DNA of 64,000 nucleotides. Origin: Aphanomyces cochlioides (taxonomy: Eukaryota; Oomycota; Saprolegniomycetes; Saprolegniales; Verrucalvaceae). This document shows positions 10,734-21,208 of this stretch, one piece after another (within the stretch, counting starts at the first letter, position 1; the number at the start of each line of letters is the position of its first letter). The notes under the pieces were generated by a model. That model was not told where the DNA came from. It saw nothing but the letters and a program-made list of their open reading frames with translations, and did no database searches. The DNA lies in NCBI GenBank assembly GCA_019828595.1, contig JAHQRK010000007.1:2976001-3040000 (forward strand), written 5' to 3'. The position numbers and the translations under genes are program-made.

Positions 10734-12758
10734 ATGACAGGAGGTCCGGTCGAAGCGAAGCAACCGACGGACGTCGAAGGAAAGGGGAAGAAAGAACGCC
10801 ATCGACTGAATGATCAGCAGCGCGTCGACATTATCCGAGCCGTGGAGGCGGATCCAACGCTCAAGAACGTCGAACTCGGTCGGCGGTACAACGTGACGGA
10901 AGCAGCCATCCGTCAGTTGCTGCAAAAGAAGGACGTGATCCTCGAACGATACATGAAGTCGAACCCGACGTCGGACGACCCAAAAGATCGATTACCGACG
11001 ATGGACGACGGCTTCTTGAATCTACATCCGACGCCACATCCTGCACCGATTGTCCCGACACAACCGTCCAGTGGAGGTGGGCGTGGTGGTCGCAAAGGGA
11101 AATTACGTCTCAACGACAAGCAACGCCTCGACATCATTAATGCCGTCGCCCGCGATCCAACACTCAAGAAAGTCGAGCTTGGGCGGCGATACAACATCAC
11201 AGAAGCAGCGATCCGACAATTGTTGCAGAAAAAAGACAAAATTCTCGAGCGAGTCGCAAATGGCATCCCATCCGTGTCGTCCAACAACTCGAAGCGAAAA
11301 CAACAAGCGTCGTCGGCGTCGTCTACAAATGTTACCCCAGTCATGAATGAAGTATCGACTGCATCGTTTGATTCGGAGCTTTATGGATGGATCACGGCAT
11401 TGCAATCGCGCAATGTGATTGTGCCACCGCCGATGATCCAACGCAAAGCCAAAGAACTCGCTGACAAGTACCCATCTAGCGATTTCAAGCCATCTCAAGC
11501 TTGGTACAGCAAGTTTGCATCGCGCTATCACATCAACGTGGGTCCTCCCAGTCATGCTTATGCGAATATGACGCCCATGGACATGCAAGTTCAGATGAAG
11601 CAACTACGCGACAAAATCATCCACTACAGCCCCGATCGTATCTACAACATGTGCGAGACAGCGCTTTTCTACCAACTCGTGCCATCCTACAACATTTTGT
11701 GTCCGTTTGAAAGCGCCGAAGTCCAGCAACGCAAGATGGAACGTGTTTCGCTTGTCGTGTGTGTAAATGCGACCGGCACGCACAAGATTCCATTGCTCAT
11801 GATTGGCAAGGAGAAGTCACCGATTTCGTCGGGCTTTAAGAGCCTCCCCGTGCATTATATGCCTCAAATCAAAGCGTGGCTCGACGTGACCGTGTTTAAC
11901 CACTGGGTGCATCACATTTTCGTGCCGGAAGTGAAGCGAAGGACGTCAGAGCCTGTCCTCCTCTTGTTGGAACATGGAGCGCAATATCATGAATTCAACT
12001 TGGACAATGTGAGCGCCACATTCGTCCCGATGAACATGGGCTCGCGCTTTCAGCCTCTCAACATGGGAATCATCGACGCTTTGAAAAAAGAGTTCAAGAA
12101 CTCCGTCTTTTCCGACTTGATTGCTGTCTTGTCTCTCCCAGATGCCAAGCGCCTCGAGCTGGAGCAGCGTGCACGAAGTATGCCCAAAGGAACTGCAGGT
12201 CTCCAGTTTGGTCGCTCTCCGCATGTGTATGATGCAATGCTGGCAATCAAAGCTGCGTGGGATTCGATTCCGCGTGAAATTATCCAAAATACATGGGCGG
12301 CCTCGACATGGGTTCCTGGCCTCGATCGACTTGGCGAACACAAAGAATGTCACATTGTCCATGACATGTGCGCTATGCTGAGCTGCATCTCGCTCAGCAG
12401 TACGTATGGTGAAATCTCAACAGAAATTGTCGAATGGATGGCGATCGACGACAACGATTCACGCGTTTTGCGCGAAGAACTTCAACGCGAGATTGACGAT
12501 CTCTTGCATGGCCCTCCAACGTCGCTGTTGAACGATATTCCCATGCCGCTGGAACCTGCATTGGCCACGCCTTGGATTGGCGACGAAGCGTTTGTCGCAC
12601 TGGTCATGTCTGTGGAAGATCACATCACGCACCCTCGGATTCAGACACTCATGGGCGATGCATACGTCCAATCCACCGTGCAGTCTCTCCATGGTATGAT
12701 CCGACAGATGCGCCGTGATGCGCTTCTCCAAAAGTCAAATCGGACTGTCGAGCTGTAG
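10734..12758 (+). CDS. Domesticated Tigger/CENP-B-like protein, catalytically dead
   Basis: This intact single-exon gene of 674 residues lies in the gap between channels B and C. The ATG at 10734 is preferred to a TTG two codons upstream. The N-terminus has two psq/CENP-B-type helix-turn-helix repeats (about residues 24-72 and 125-173), each built on RLNDxQRxDII and ELGRRYNxTEAAIRQLLQKKD. A CENPB-type second DNA-binding domain follows, then a DDE_1 (Tigger/pogo) core. The three catalytic aspartates are replaced: NMCET (Cys307) for the usual N-x-DET, LLLLEHG (Glu413) for LLLDN, and QPLNMG (Asn443) for QPxDxG. The fold landmarks stay in register. I see no terminal inverted repeats beside it. 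It probably works as a host DNA-binding protein, like CENP-B or jerky. The target is unknown. Confidence 0.85.
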   Translation: MTGGPVEAKQPTDVEGKGKKERHRLNDQQRVDIIRAVEADPTLKNVELGRRYNVTEAAIRQLLQKKDVILERYMKSNPTSDDPKDRLPTMDDGFLNLHPTPHPAPIVPTQPSSGGGRGGRKGKLRLNDKQRLDIINAVARDPTLKKVELGRRYNITEAAIRQLLQKKDKILERVANGIPSVSSNNSKRKQQASSASSTNVTPVMNEVSTASFDSELYGWITALQSRNVIVPPPMIQRKAKELADKYPSSDFKPSQAWYSKFASRYHINVGPPSHAYANMTPMDMQVQMKQLRDKIIHYSPDRIYNMCETALFYQLVPSYNILCPFESAEVQQRKMERVSLVVCVNATGTHKIPLLMIGKEKSPISSGFKSLPVHYMPQIKAWLDVTVFNHWVHHIFVPEVKRRTSEPVLLLLEHGAQYHEFNLDNVSATFVPMNMGSRFQPLNMGIIDALKKEFKNSVFSDLIAVLSLPDAKRLELEQRARSMPKGTAGLQFGRSPHVYDAMLAIKAAWDSIPREIIQNTWAASTWVPGLDRLGEHKECHIVHDMCAMLSCISLSSTYGEISTEIVEWMAIDDNDSRVLREELQREIDDLLHGPPTSLLNDIPMPLEPALATPWIGDEAFVALVMSVEDHITHPRIQTLMGDAYVQSTVQSLHGMIRQMRRDALLQKSNRTVEL

Positions 12759-13220
12759 TTTTGTTGAAATCTTATCCTTGTGTTGTCACCTTCGTCTTAA
12801 AAACCCTTAACACCAATTAATAATTCATCGAATTTCTGCAAAAAGATAATCGGAAAATAAAATATCACATAGTTAATGCAAATGGAAAACTTATATAAAA
12901 TGTAAAAATACACATTTTTGCAGGTCTGTCGAGGATATTGAGAATGGGACAAGCAGTGTCGAATCTCACACTACAGTCCAACACTTCATTTCAAGATCAT
13001 CTTTTTGATAACACTATTCTCTTCCACGAGCTACTAGGAGACACGGCACGCCTCAGACGGCTCGATTTGTAGCGTCGTTCGCATGCATGTGCTTTCATCA
13101 TGACGATATACTCCTCCCCCACACTCATTTGAATTGATCTGGGTCATCCGGATAAAACATTTATCCGGATACGAAAGACAACGGCGTTTCATTGCCACTT
13201 TTGATTTTGCGCGCAGGAAG
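12759..13220. promoter_or_regulatory. Upstream region of channel C
   Basis: AT-rich to about 12920, then mixed sequence. It carries the 25-bp inverted repeat listed separately, 51 bp before the channel C start codon. No gene is seen. Confidence 0.4.
13146..13170. promoter_or_regulatory. ATCCGGATAAA perfect inverted repeat
   Basis: ATCCGGATAAA, a 3-nt spacer, then TTTATCCGGAT: two 11-bp arms, perfect. It lies upstream of channel C. A 14-bp palindrome with the same TATCCGGATA core lies just upstream of the PH-TBC gene, so it may be a dimeric transcription-factor site. Confidence 0.5.
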
Positions 13221-14694
13221 ATGCGAGAGAACACGAGAAAGGACGACGACATGCTGCCTCAATGTCTGAAGAACCCACTTCCGCCTGGAAAACCGACACG
13301 ATTTGTCGATCGCAAGGGAAAGCCAGTGTTGACAACCAAGACTCGACCCAATCCAGGCTATATGTCTCGAGGAGTGCTCAAGTAAGTCATCTCAGGCATG
13401 TGCATTGTGAACGTTGAAGTAGCATTGAACGCACGGGAGGCAACTTGAGACAAATTTATTGGAACGACCTGTACCATACATTGATCAACGTGAAGACGGT
13501 CACGTTGATTGCGGGTGTTGTCGTATCGTATATTGCTGTGACCGTGCTGTTTGCTTTCTTATACTTGTTCGTGTCATGGAAAGATCCTGAATGCAATGTT
13601 GGCATCAAATCGATAACTGAAGCATATATATTCTCTATCGAAACCATTGTATTCCCCATCAATTGGCACGTTTGACGCGATTCCACTAGATGACAATTGG
13701 CTATGGTGCTCCAACAAACGACATCTTTTATGGAGGTTGTGGATCTATGGCTCTCCTGCTCACGTTGGAGGTCCGTACCTATCGTTTGTTTGACTTAATT
13801 GTTTGATGTATTCTAGAGCTTCTCGGGTATTTTCATCAATGCGCTCATGGTTGGCATGTTCTTTATTCACTTTTCACGTGCCTCGGTAAGTAAAATGATG
13901 GGCATCGATCAGACTTGTGTAGACTCGCGCGCAATCAATCGTCTTCACAACGAATGCAGTCATTCGCAAAATTCGAGGTGAATGTTATTTTATCTTTCAA
14001 GTGTGTGAACGACGTAAGCATCAGGTGCGTTTCCCTAATGGTGATATGAAAACCAACTTTTTTGCAGATTGTGGAGGCCCATGTTCGTTGCTATGCCGTG
14101 CGTGATGAAGTGAGCACTGACGGCACAGAATCCACACTCTTTCAAACACATACCATGCGCCTCCAGCAGCCTGACGATGATGTCGGTCCATACTTGCTCA
14201 TGGCAATGCCACAACTCATTGTACACCGTATCGACCAATGGAGTCCTTTGTTTCCTCCGCAATGTCTGCCTGCTTCACCCTACAATGCCACAACAATGCC
14301 CGCATTCCCCGATCCACTCCAGCGTGCTGTGGATCATGACACAGGCAATCGCGACTACGACTCCACAGCTCCTCTACCCGAGACACCAACTCGAGAGCAA
14401 ATCGAGCGTCATTTTCGTCGAACCAACTTGGAGGTGTTGGTCATTCTCGAGGGAGAAGACAGCACAACGTCAAACACAGCTCAGGTTCATTTTCCATCTC
14501 CATGTCCTCGTTCTAACTTGAATTAGGCGCGCCATTCTTACCAACTCGGTGATATAGTTTGGGACCACACATTTGTCCCTTGTGTCAAGCGTCATGCCGT
14601 GACAAATGGTGTATGGATCGACTTCGACGTGTTCCATGATCTTGTGCCCGTTTCCACCGATGCTGGGGCAGTACTCCCATCTTCACATATTTGA
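13221..14694 (+). CDS. Inward-rectifier K+ channel C
   Basis: Seven exons: 13221-13381, 13423-13648, 13690-13770, 13817-13885, 13923-14024, 14068-14484 and 14527-14694. They give 407 residues and the introns are 37-46 nt. The domain order is as in channels A and B: slide helix (LRQIYWNDLYHT), TM1, TIGYG filter, TM2 and cytoplasmic domain (VEAHVRCYAVR, VHRIDQWSPLFP). Exon 2 (226 nt) equals the sum of exons 2 and 3 of A and B, so one intron is missing. The 150-nt pore exon of A and B is split here into 81+69 by an extra intron. The stop is 9 bp from the stop of the convergent PH-TBC gene, so the 3' UTRs must overlap. Confidence 0.9.
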
Positions 14695-14703
14695 ATGTCT
14701 TAA

Positions 14704-16990
14704 TTAAATATCTTCGAGCGGTACAAGTTTGGCATTGGCACCAACACCAAAGACCTGGCCAGTGTCAAGGTTTTTCACTTTGACAACATGCAGATTCCGA
14801 TGGTGGCTATCGCGCATTTGAAGCAAGAGTGGATGTTGGCACGTTTCAACTACTTCGCAGACGTGGAGTACCAGTTCTTGAGGTGTCAACTGGGCTAGCA
14901 CACTCGTGAAAGCGCTACTTACGTCTTCAGCCAAGCATGGCGATGAAAGTGCTCGAATCGCATGATCGGCGGCGGCAAACAATGCCAGGGCGACGCAGTA
15001 GATGCCCTCAATGCCAAGCAGCATGCAAACGTCCCAAGCCACAAGCAGCGTGGCGTACTGGAGCTGATTGTGTCGGCGATTTGCTTGCAGCGACACATCC
15101 GAGAAGAGTGTCGGAAACCACTTGTAGGCCAACAAAAAGACGGGGAGACCGACCTGTTCAAAGACGAGCGAGAGTGCTGGGAGGTATGAGACGACCATGC
15201 TCTCGAGCTGGACGCCAGTTTGAACGAGCGCATTCGACGCTGCATCCACTTGGGTTTCAAAGATGGTGGGCAGGATGCCATGGACGACGCCATGCAAGAA
15301 CCGAAAGACACAGGCGACGTCGTCGGAAAAAACTTCGAGCAGGACAAATGCAATCCCGTTCATACCTTGGAGGTACGCAGTACTCGTGGAATTGCTCGCA
15401 ATAAATGCATGGAGAACGGTCTGCAATGCGGCGAGTCGCTCTGACGATGCTTGGACAGTCGATGGCGGCGCGCCTTCCGATCCCGCTAGCCAGCTCGCCG
15501 TCCGCGGCACATCTTTCTGCAGTTGAGTCACGTCTCTACACACAGGCATTAGAGATGAAAGAGTGAGCGATAACACACTCGTCCGAGATGCGTTGCATGG
15601 CGAGCGCGGCAACTTGGTTTCGTGTCGATAGTGGCGGCAATGCCCATCCAAAAATATGTGGCCAATAGAGCGCTCTTGTACCAGTGTACTGCGTGAGCAT
15701 CTGGAGAGCTTCAGTGTATCGTCCTTCCCGCTGGCAAAAGCACAGCATGTCGACGAGTTCAGTCGCAGAGAGCTGGGCAGATGTCGATGGTTTCGACGGC
15801 CCAAAAATGGAATCTTGACGCGCGTGGAGATTGCGCTGAATGCCGTTCTGGGGGAAAAATGTGGTCGCTAACGACGACGACGTTGCAGTGGACGAGGACA
15901 TCATCGGGCTCTGACTCACGCCGCCACCAACAACAACGCCATTTGCGAGGTCAATTGCATGTACAAGAGCCCCCATCCAGTCTACTAAATCATCATCGGA
16001 TGCAGCTTGAAGCAGTAGACTAGACGAGGGGTTGGATAGGAGAAAACAAAAAGGTCGTCCTGAGAGAACTTCATGCACGAGACGCACGGATGCTCCAGCC
16101 AAGGGCAACGATGTCTTGGTGGATTCTTGGAGAAGTGACTGCCCCCACTTGGACGATGTGACTGGCTGACGGACACATTCAAACATATCGCCGTCGATCT
16201 CGCAAGTGAGATCTTTCCAGCCCATGATAGCTGTGCCTCGAGTTGTTATCTTGAGCATTTGTCCAAGTGCTTCATACGACTGGCTCTTGAGCACGCCACA
16301 TTTCCGCCGACATCGAAGAAATTGCAACGTTGCTGGAAGAGGCTGGTCGTGGTGGAAGCGCTGGGCCGAGTTGCCATTCACTGCAATAAGAATACTACCT
16401 CGGGAAAGTTGTTTTCCTTCGACGGAGATTGGTCTCTGCACGATCAAGTGGTCACCGGCCTGGCGGCAGACGGACACAATACTGTGGATGGTTGGACGAT
16501 GAGCGACGGAAAAGTCATGGATATCGTCTTCTTGGGATTGCGCAACGACTTTGATCATGGCAGAAGACGGCGAGAGTAAGTGAGAGCTGTAAGTGCGACG
16601 CAAATTGCGATGGATGGTTGAGTTTTGTGCAGCTTGCTGCAATCGTGTGACCCACTCGAGCATTTCTGCGTGGGACTCGGCATGGAGAAGAAGAAAAAAC
16701 GACGCGGAGGCGATCTGAAATGAGTATTGCCGACTCGACAAGTATTCATGCACAGTTTTGATGCTGCACTGAACGAGCTCAAAGATATGATCTTCCTTCT
16801 TCTTGAGTCCGAGAGCTGAGAAATTCCCAAGCATGCCTTTCTGCGATTTCTTGAGAGAGAAATACTGAAGAATGCTCCCTGCCAAGACGAAGCGCCGTTT
16901 CTTCCACACATTCATGTTCTTGGCGCGGACATGGAGGTTCCCTTCCATCTCGGTCTCATTGGACGATCCATCCGTTCCAAGCCCGTTCAT
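14704..16990 (-). CDS. PH-TBC domain Rab GTPase-activating protein
   Basis: Two exons, 16990-15579 and 15535-14704, with a 43-nt intron, give 747 residues. A PH domain occupies about residues 15-122 (VWKKRRFVLAGSILQYFSLK). A short PDZ-like stretch follows, then a second PH-like domain at about 255-350. The TBC domain begins near residue 440 (YWPHIFGWALP). It holds both catalytic fingers: the arginine in KDVPRT, placed exactly across the splice junction, and the glutamine in YLQGMNGIAFVLL. TBC proteins accelerate GTP hydrolysis by Rabs. The PH domains suggest recruitment to phosphoinositide membranes, so a role in vesicle traffic is likely. The target Rab cannot be read from sequence. Confidence 0.88.
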
Positions 16991-17668
16991 TTCGAAAACT
17001 GCTTAATTATCCGGATAATCAATTGTTCTGTAACCGGAATTTGCCATTTTCAAATTTGCGCGCGAAACATCCTGTAGGATTAGACCTCGACGATCGACGT
17101 CGGCACCATGCATGAATCTTTTGACGATATCTCGATGGGGACAGCGAAAGTGAAGATATCATGTCTGCTTTTGGAATAGGAACTGTCCCACGCTCTTTGC
17201 AAGATCGACGACGAATTCTTCGATTGAAAGACCAAAAGAGATACCTCATGATTTCTCACGACTTTCTGTGATTCAACGAGAAAGCTCCAAGCTGAATCTG
17301 GCATCTCAATCTTTCAGCGGAATACTTTGCTTGAGCATGTTTTGCCAGAAGTAGTACGTTTTTTATTCTCAGGGAGTGGGTTGCTTTGTAAGCCTAGCAA
17401 GGGCACCACATCTCAGCAAGTCAAGAGGATCGTAATTCAACAACCGCAACACAAAATCTTCTACTGTAAATATGGCTGATTATTTGAAAATTACATGGGT
17501 GATGTGAATCTTTCAATAGGTTGCATGGGGCTTCGTGATAAAAATATCTGCCCTTGGTATAGTGATTTTGAAGAAGCAGCCGCTCTTGCGAAGGAAGATT
17601 TCTGAAAGAAAAATATATCATTTAGGTAACATGCATTTAGGTAACATGGTTTGTGAACTACAAAATGT
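16991..17668. other. Intergenic, with PH-TBC promoter
   Basis: The first part must contain the PH-TBC promoter. A perfect 14-bp palindrome (ATTATCCGGATAAT) is at 17006-17019, 16 bp before the ATG. No gene is seen in the rest. Confidence 0.5.
17006..17019. promoter_or_regulatory. ATTATCCGGATAAT palindrome
   Basis: Perfect 14-bp palindrome directly upstream of the PH-TBC start. It shares the TATCCGGATA core with the inverted repeat upstream of channel C. Confidence 0.5.
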
Positions 17669-20600
17669 CTAGGCGTCTACTGGCTTGTCGCCGGCAATCA
17701 TATTTTCAATGTCCTTGTGAATATCGACTCCTATCGCCATGAGATTGAACTTTTCATGCAAGACTTTGAAAATGGATGGACGCAAGAATGCTGGCACGGT
17801 AGGACCGACACGGATGTTGCGAATGCCAAGGGAGAGAAGAGTCAAAAGAACCACCACAGCCTTTTGCTCGAACCAAGACAAAACAATCGACAGAGGGAGG
17901 TCGTTCACTCCGCAGTGTAGAGCTTGCGCAAGGGCCAACGCAATTTGCACAGCCGAATAAGAGTCGTTGCATTGACCCAAATCCAACAACCGAGGGATTC
18001 CCGTCTCGCCGATAGTGCCCATGTCCAAGTGGTTAATGCGGAACTTGCCACAGCCAACCGTCAAGACGACACTGGTGGAAGGAAGTGCAGCCGCCAAGTC
18101 TGTGTAATAGCTGCGTTCACCTTCATAGCCGTCGCATCCACCGATAACGTAGAATCGACTGATGTGTCCATCCGAAACAGCCTGCAGAACTGTTGGTGCC
18201 GCGCCAATAACTGTTTCGGAGCCCCAGCCGACATGGTACTTTTCGGCAGCCTTGACAAATGGATTCGCAGGATAGCTGAAAGCGACATCGTCAGCAGAGA
18301 AGCCCTTCGAGGCCACAGCAAGATCGATCAATGGTTTGTAGTCGTTCTCCAAGTGTGGAATTCCTTCCCAGCCCACAGCACCAGCAGTGAATAATCGTTC
18401 CTTGTACTCCATCTTGGGTTGCGTCAAGCAGTTCGTTGTCATCAAGATCGAGCCAGGGAAGTGAGCAAATTCCAAAGATTGACGTTGCCATGCGGCGCCG
18501 AAATGACCAGCCAAATGAGGCGATTCGCGAAGTGCAGGGTAGCCATGCGCTGGCAAAAGCTCGCCATGGGTGAAGACATTGATGTGAACACCGTGCTCGG
18601 CTTTGTATGCAGCACAAGCTTCCAAAACGTCATGGAGCATCTTCAAGTCATGACCAGATACCAAAATGCACTTGCCAGGACGTGGAAGGCATGATACTAC
18701 AGCTGGAGATTGAGCACCGTATGTGTTATTGCTTTCATGCAAAAGTGCCAATGCCGTCAGATTCACTTGACCACAGCGCATGAGCATCCCCACGACATTG
18801 TCTATCTTGGATGCTTCTGGAGTCCACAAAAAGTTGAAGGCTTCGTGAATGAAGTGATAAATCTCGACGTTCTCTTTGCCAAATTGGAGCGAGTGGTCAG
18901 TGTAGGCAGCAAGACCTTTCAAACCGTAGACGAGCATTTCTTGAAGACCCACCAAAGCATCATTACGACCAGCACGGAGTCGTGAAAGCACACCAACCTT
19001 GCGACCCGAGGCGACGAGCTCCTCAATATCCAAGACATTGGCTTCAGTACGTTTCCAAGGCACACGAGCTGGAGTTTGGTTTTTGGCAGGACAGATATCA
19101 GTATATTGCTTGTTGAGTTGATTGGTGAATTCCTTGGTCTGCTCGATGAATGTGACAAAGCGAGTAGCATCAAAGTTGACATTCGTCAAGGTTGAGAAGA
19201 GAGCAACCAGCGTGAAGCGGTCAACTTGGTTGAGATCTGCATCAGGATCGACAAGACGAATTTGATGCGCGAACCAACTAAGCTGCTTGAGGTGATCCAC
19301 GAGAAGATCTTGGAGCGCCGCGACGGTTGGGGTCTTGCCACAAACACCGATTTTGGTGCAGCCAATACCTTGGTTGGTCTGTCCACATTGAAAGCAGAAC
19401 ATGGCGCATTCGCCGACGATATCACTGATGGGTGTATCTTCCTTCTTGGTTTGGAGTTTTTGTTGTTGTTGCAAGGCATTTTCGTGATCGAGGGACGATG
19501 CGAAAGCTTCGACTTGCCAACGTCCAGTGAGCTTCATTTCGTCAATGGCCTCGACTTCTTGGCTAATGGTCGATTTGTGGCAAGTTTGCAAGGCTGCTTC
19601 AATGGCCGCTTCGTGGAAATATGGCACAGTACCACCGATACCACAGTAGAAATACACGCCACCGTTGTCCAAATACTCAGCCACAGCCATCGGGAAATCA
19701 CGAATCTTCGTCGCGGGCGTCACAAAGTTGGCGCTATCGTGAGAGCATGCCGTCTCCAGTTCCAAAAGACCACGTTGGATATATGTTTCCAGCTCAGTTT
19801 GAAACAAGAAATCTTTCCTCGCGTGGCGAATACCAAAGTACAAGCGAATTTTGCTGACAGTGGCGTTTTGGTCTTGGTGGTAAGCGCGGTGTTGTAATAG
19901 AGCGCGGAAGAAGGAAATACCAGTGCCCAATGCAACGCCAAGGATGGGTGTCTCGAGCGACGTTGGCAATCGGAAATATCCGCGGCTTAGCCCAGCGGAG
20001 GCAACATCTCCAGTCTTGAGGCGAGACATATAGCCTGCAGCTGCCCCCATAAAAACTTTCTTGGGATCACTTGCGCAGTGCCACGTATCAACCATATAGA
20101 CCACTTGAACATGGCGGCCCAAAGCCAGGGGACTCGAGCAGACTGAGTAGTACCGAGGACGAAGAAGCGGCACATTGCCAAGAATGTGCTTGAGATCCAA
20201 TTCAATAGACGGATGAGCCTCCAAAACATCAATGAGAGTGAACGGAGTGCGAAGTTGAGTATTGCCGCTGACGTATTGAGTGTACAAGTTGCCAATGGTC
20301 ATGTCTTCGGCCAGATTTTCGAGAGTATCGGCTTCGTCTTTATTGGTGCACAAGGCAGAAAGACCTTCAAGGAAGGTACGCGATGGAGGTGTGGATAAAT
20401 CGACATAATCGCGCAACAAATCGCGAAGAAGAATTGGCTCAGTAGGAAGGAACGTGCCATGACCAACTGGTTCAAGCTGAATTGTTTCGTCCAAATTCAA
20501 GCCCAAGCGGCGGGCCAAACGCTCCACAAGATTGGCCGAGTTGGTGTAAGCCACTTGAATATGGTCGCCCAAGTGGTAGTCTTCTCCCTCTGGCAATTCC

Positions 20601-21208
20601 AAGGTCAAGAGATAAGTTGGGCGTTCATAGCCTTGAGGGGTCAATAGAGTATTGGCTACGACACGGAGGTTGTGGAAACCAGGCGTCGTGCGGGTGGTAG
20701 TTGCTGCCGGAACTCCAGGACGAAGCAAGGAATACTGAATTGGCAACGTCATCTTGCCATGGCCACCGAGAAGCTTGATCCAAAGTTGTTGAATCCAAGG
20801 ACGGAAGGCTGTTTCGTGTCCAGCCGGAGCTTGTTCATCCCCAAGTCCAAGTGGAATGATGCGGTCGGCACCAAGAGCTTCCAATCGGGCATCCAGTTGC
20901 TTTGCAGCATGGTTGAAATTGTCCTTGGTGTGGCTATTTCCCAAGCCAAAGACGGCAAATTTCGTCGCGCTGAGGGATTCTTGAGTCTTTTGGAGCCACT
21001 CCCAGCATCCCGTGAAATTGGTCGGAAACTCTCCATTGTAAAACGTAGACGTGAGAAAGATGACGAGCCCTTCATGGACAAGTTGCGATGGATTGAAATC
21101 GTCTGCCACCAAAACTCGTGGGGCCAAACCGCGTGCCGTCGCAAACGAGTGCACGATTTTCGCGTACGCTTCGGTTGTTCCCGTTTGAGATCCGTACAAA
21201 ATGAGCAT
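17669..21208 (-). CDS. Diflavin reductase-hybrid cluster protein fusion, copy 1
   Basis: 1,179 residues in one exon. Residues 1-150 are an FMN-binding flavodoxin domain (LILYGSQTGTTEAYAK). About 165-560 form a cytochrome-P450-reductase-type FAD/NAD(P)H module (RPRYYSVCSSP for FAD, GVALGTGISFFRALL for the nucleotide). From about 600 there is a whole hybrid cluster protein: an N-terminal Cx2Cx8Cx5C motif of the [4Fe-4S] class seen in Desulfovibrio, then the hybrid-cluster ligands in SGHD, HGELLPAH, TTNC, GGCD, GCGKF, GQCND and WFEQK. Hcp reduces nitric oxide (and hydroxylamine in vitro) and normally needs a separate reductase, Hcr in E. coli. Here the electron donor is fused on. The start MLILYGS is chosen because upstream residues are not conserved between copies. 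No targeting peptide is seen. Confidence 0.92.
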   Translation of the reverse strand: MLILYGSQTGTTEAYAKIVHSFATARGLAPRVLVADDFNPSQLVHEGLVIFLTSTFYNGEFPTNFTGCWEWLQKTQESLSATKFAVFGLGNSHTKDNFNHAAKQLDARLEALGADRIIPLGLGDEQAPAGHETAFRPWIQQLWIKLLGGHGKMTLPIQYSLLRPGVPAATTTRTTPGFHNLRVVANTLLTPQGYERPTYLLTLELPEGEDYHLGDHIQVAYTNSANLVERLARRLGLNLDETIQLEPVGHGTFLPTEPILLRDLLRDYVDLSTPPSRTFLEGLSALCTNKDEADTLENLAEDMTIGNLYTQYVSGNTQLRTPFTLIDVLEAHPSIELDLKHILGNVPLLRPRYYSVCSSPLALGRHVQVVYMVDTWHCASDPKKVFMGAAAGYMSRLKTGDVASAGLSRGYFRLPTSLETPILGVALGTGISFFRALLQHRAYHQDQNATVSKIRLYFGIRHARKDFLFQTELETYIQRGLLELETACSHDSANFVTPATKIRDFPMAVAEYLDNGGVYFYCGIGGTVPYFHEAAIEAALQTCHKSTISQEVEAIDEMKLTGRWQVEAFASSLDHENALQQQQKLQTKKEDTPISDIVGECAMFCFQCGQTNQGIGCTKIGVCGKTPTVAALQDLLVDHLKQLSWFAHQIRLVDPDADLNQVDRFTLVALFSTLTNVNFDATRFVTFIEQTKEFTNQLNKQYTDICPAKNQTPARVPWKRTEANVLDIEELVASGRKVGVLSRLRAGRNDALVGLQEMLVYGLKGLAAYTDHSLQFGKENVEIYHFIHEAFNFLWTPEASKIDNVVGMLMRCGQVNLTALALLHESNNTYGAQSPAVVSCLPRPGKCILVSGHDLKMLHDVLEACAAYKAEHGVHINVFTHGELLPAHGYPALRESPHLAGHFGAAWQRQSLEFAHFPGSILMTTNCLTQPKMEYKERLFTAGAVGWEGIPHLENDYKPLIDLAVASKGFSADDVAFSYPANPFVKAAEKYHVGWGSETVIGAAPTVLQAVSDGHISRFYVIGGCDGYEGERSYYTDLAAALPSTSVVLTVGCGKFRINHLDMGTIGETGIPRLLDLGQCNDSYSAVQIALALAQALHCGVNDLPLSIVLSWFEQKAVVVLLTLLSLGIRNIRVGPTVPAFLRPSIFKVLHEKFNLMAIGVDIHKDIENMIAGDKPVDA

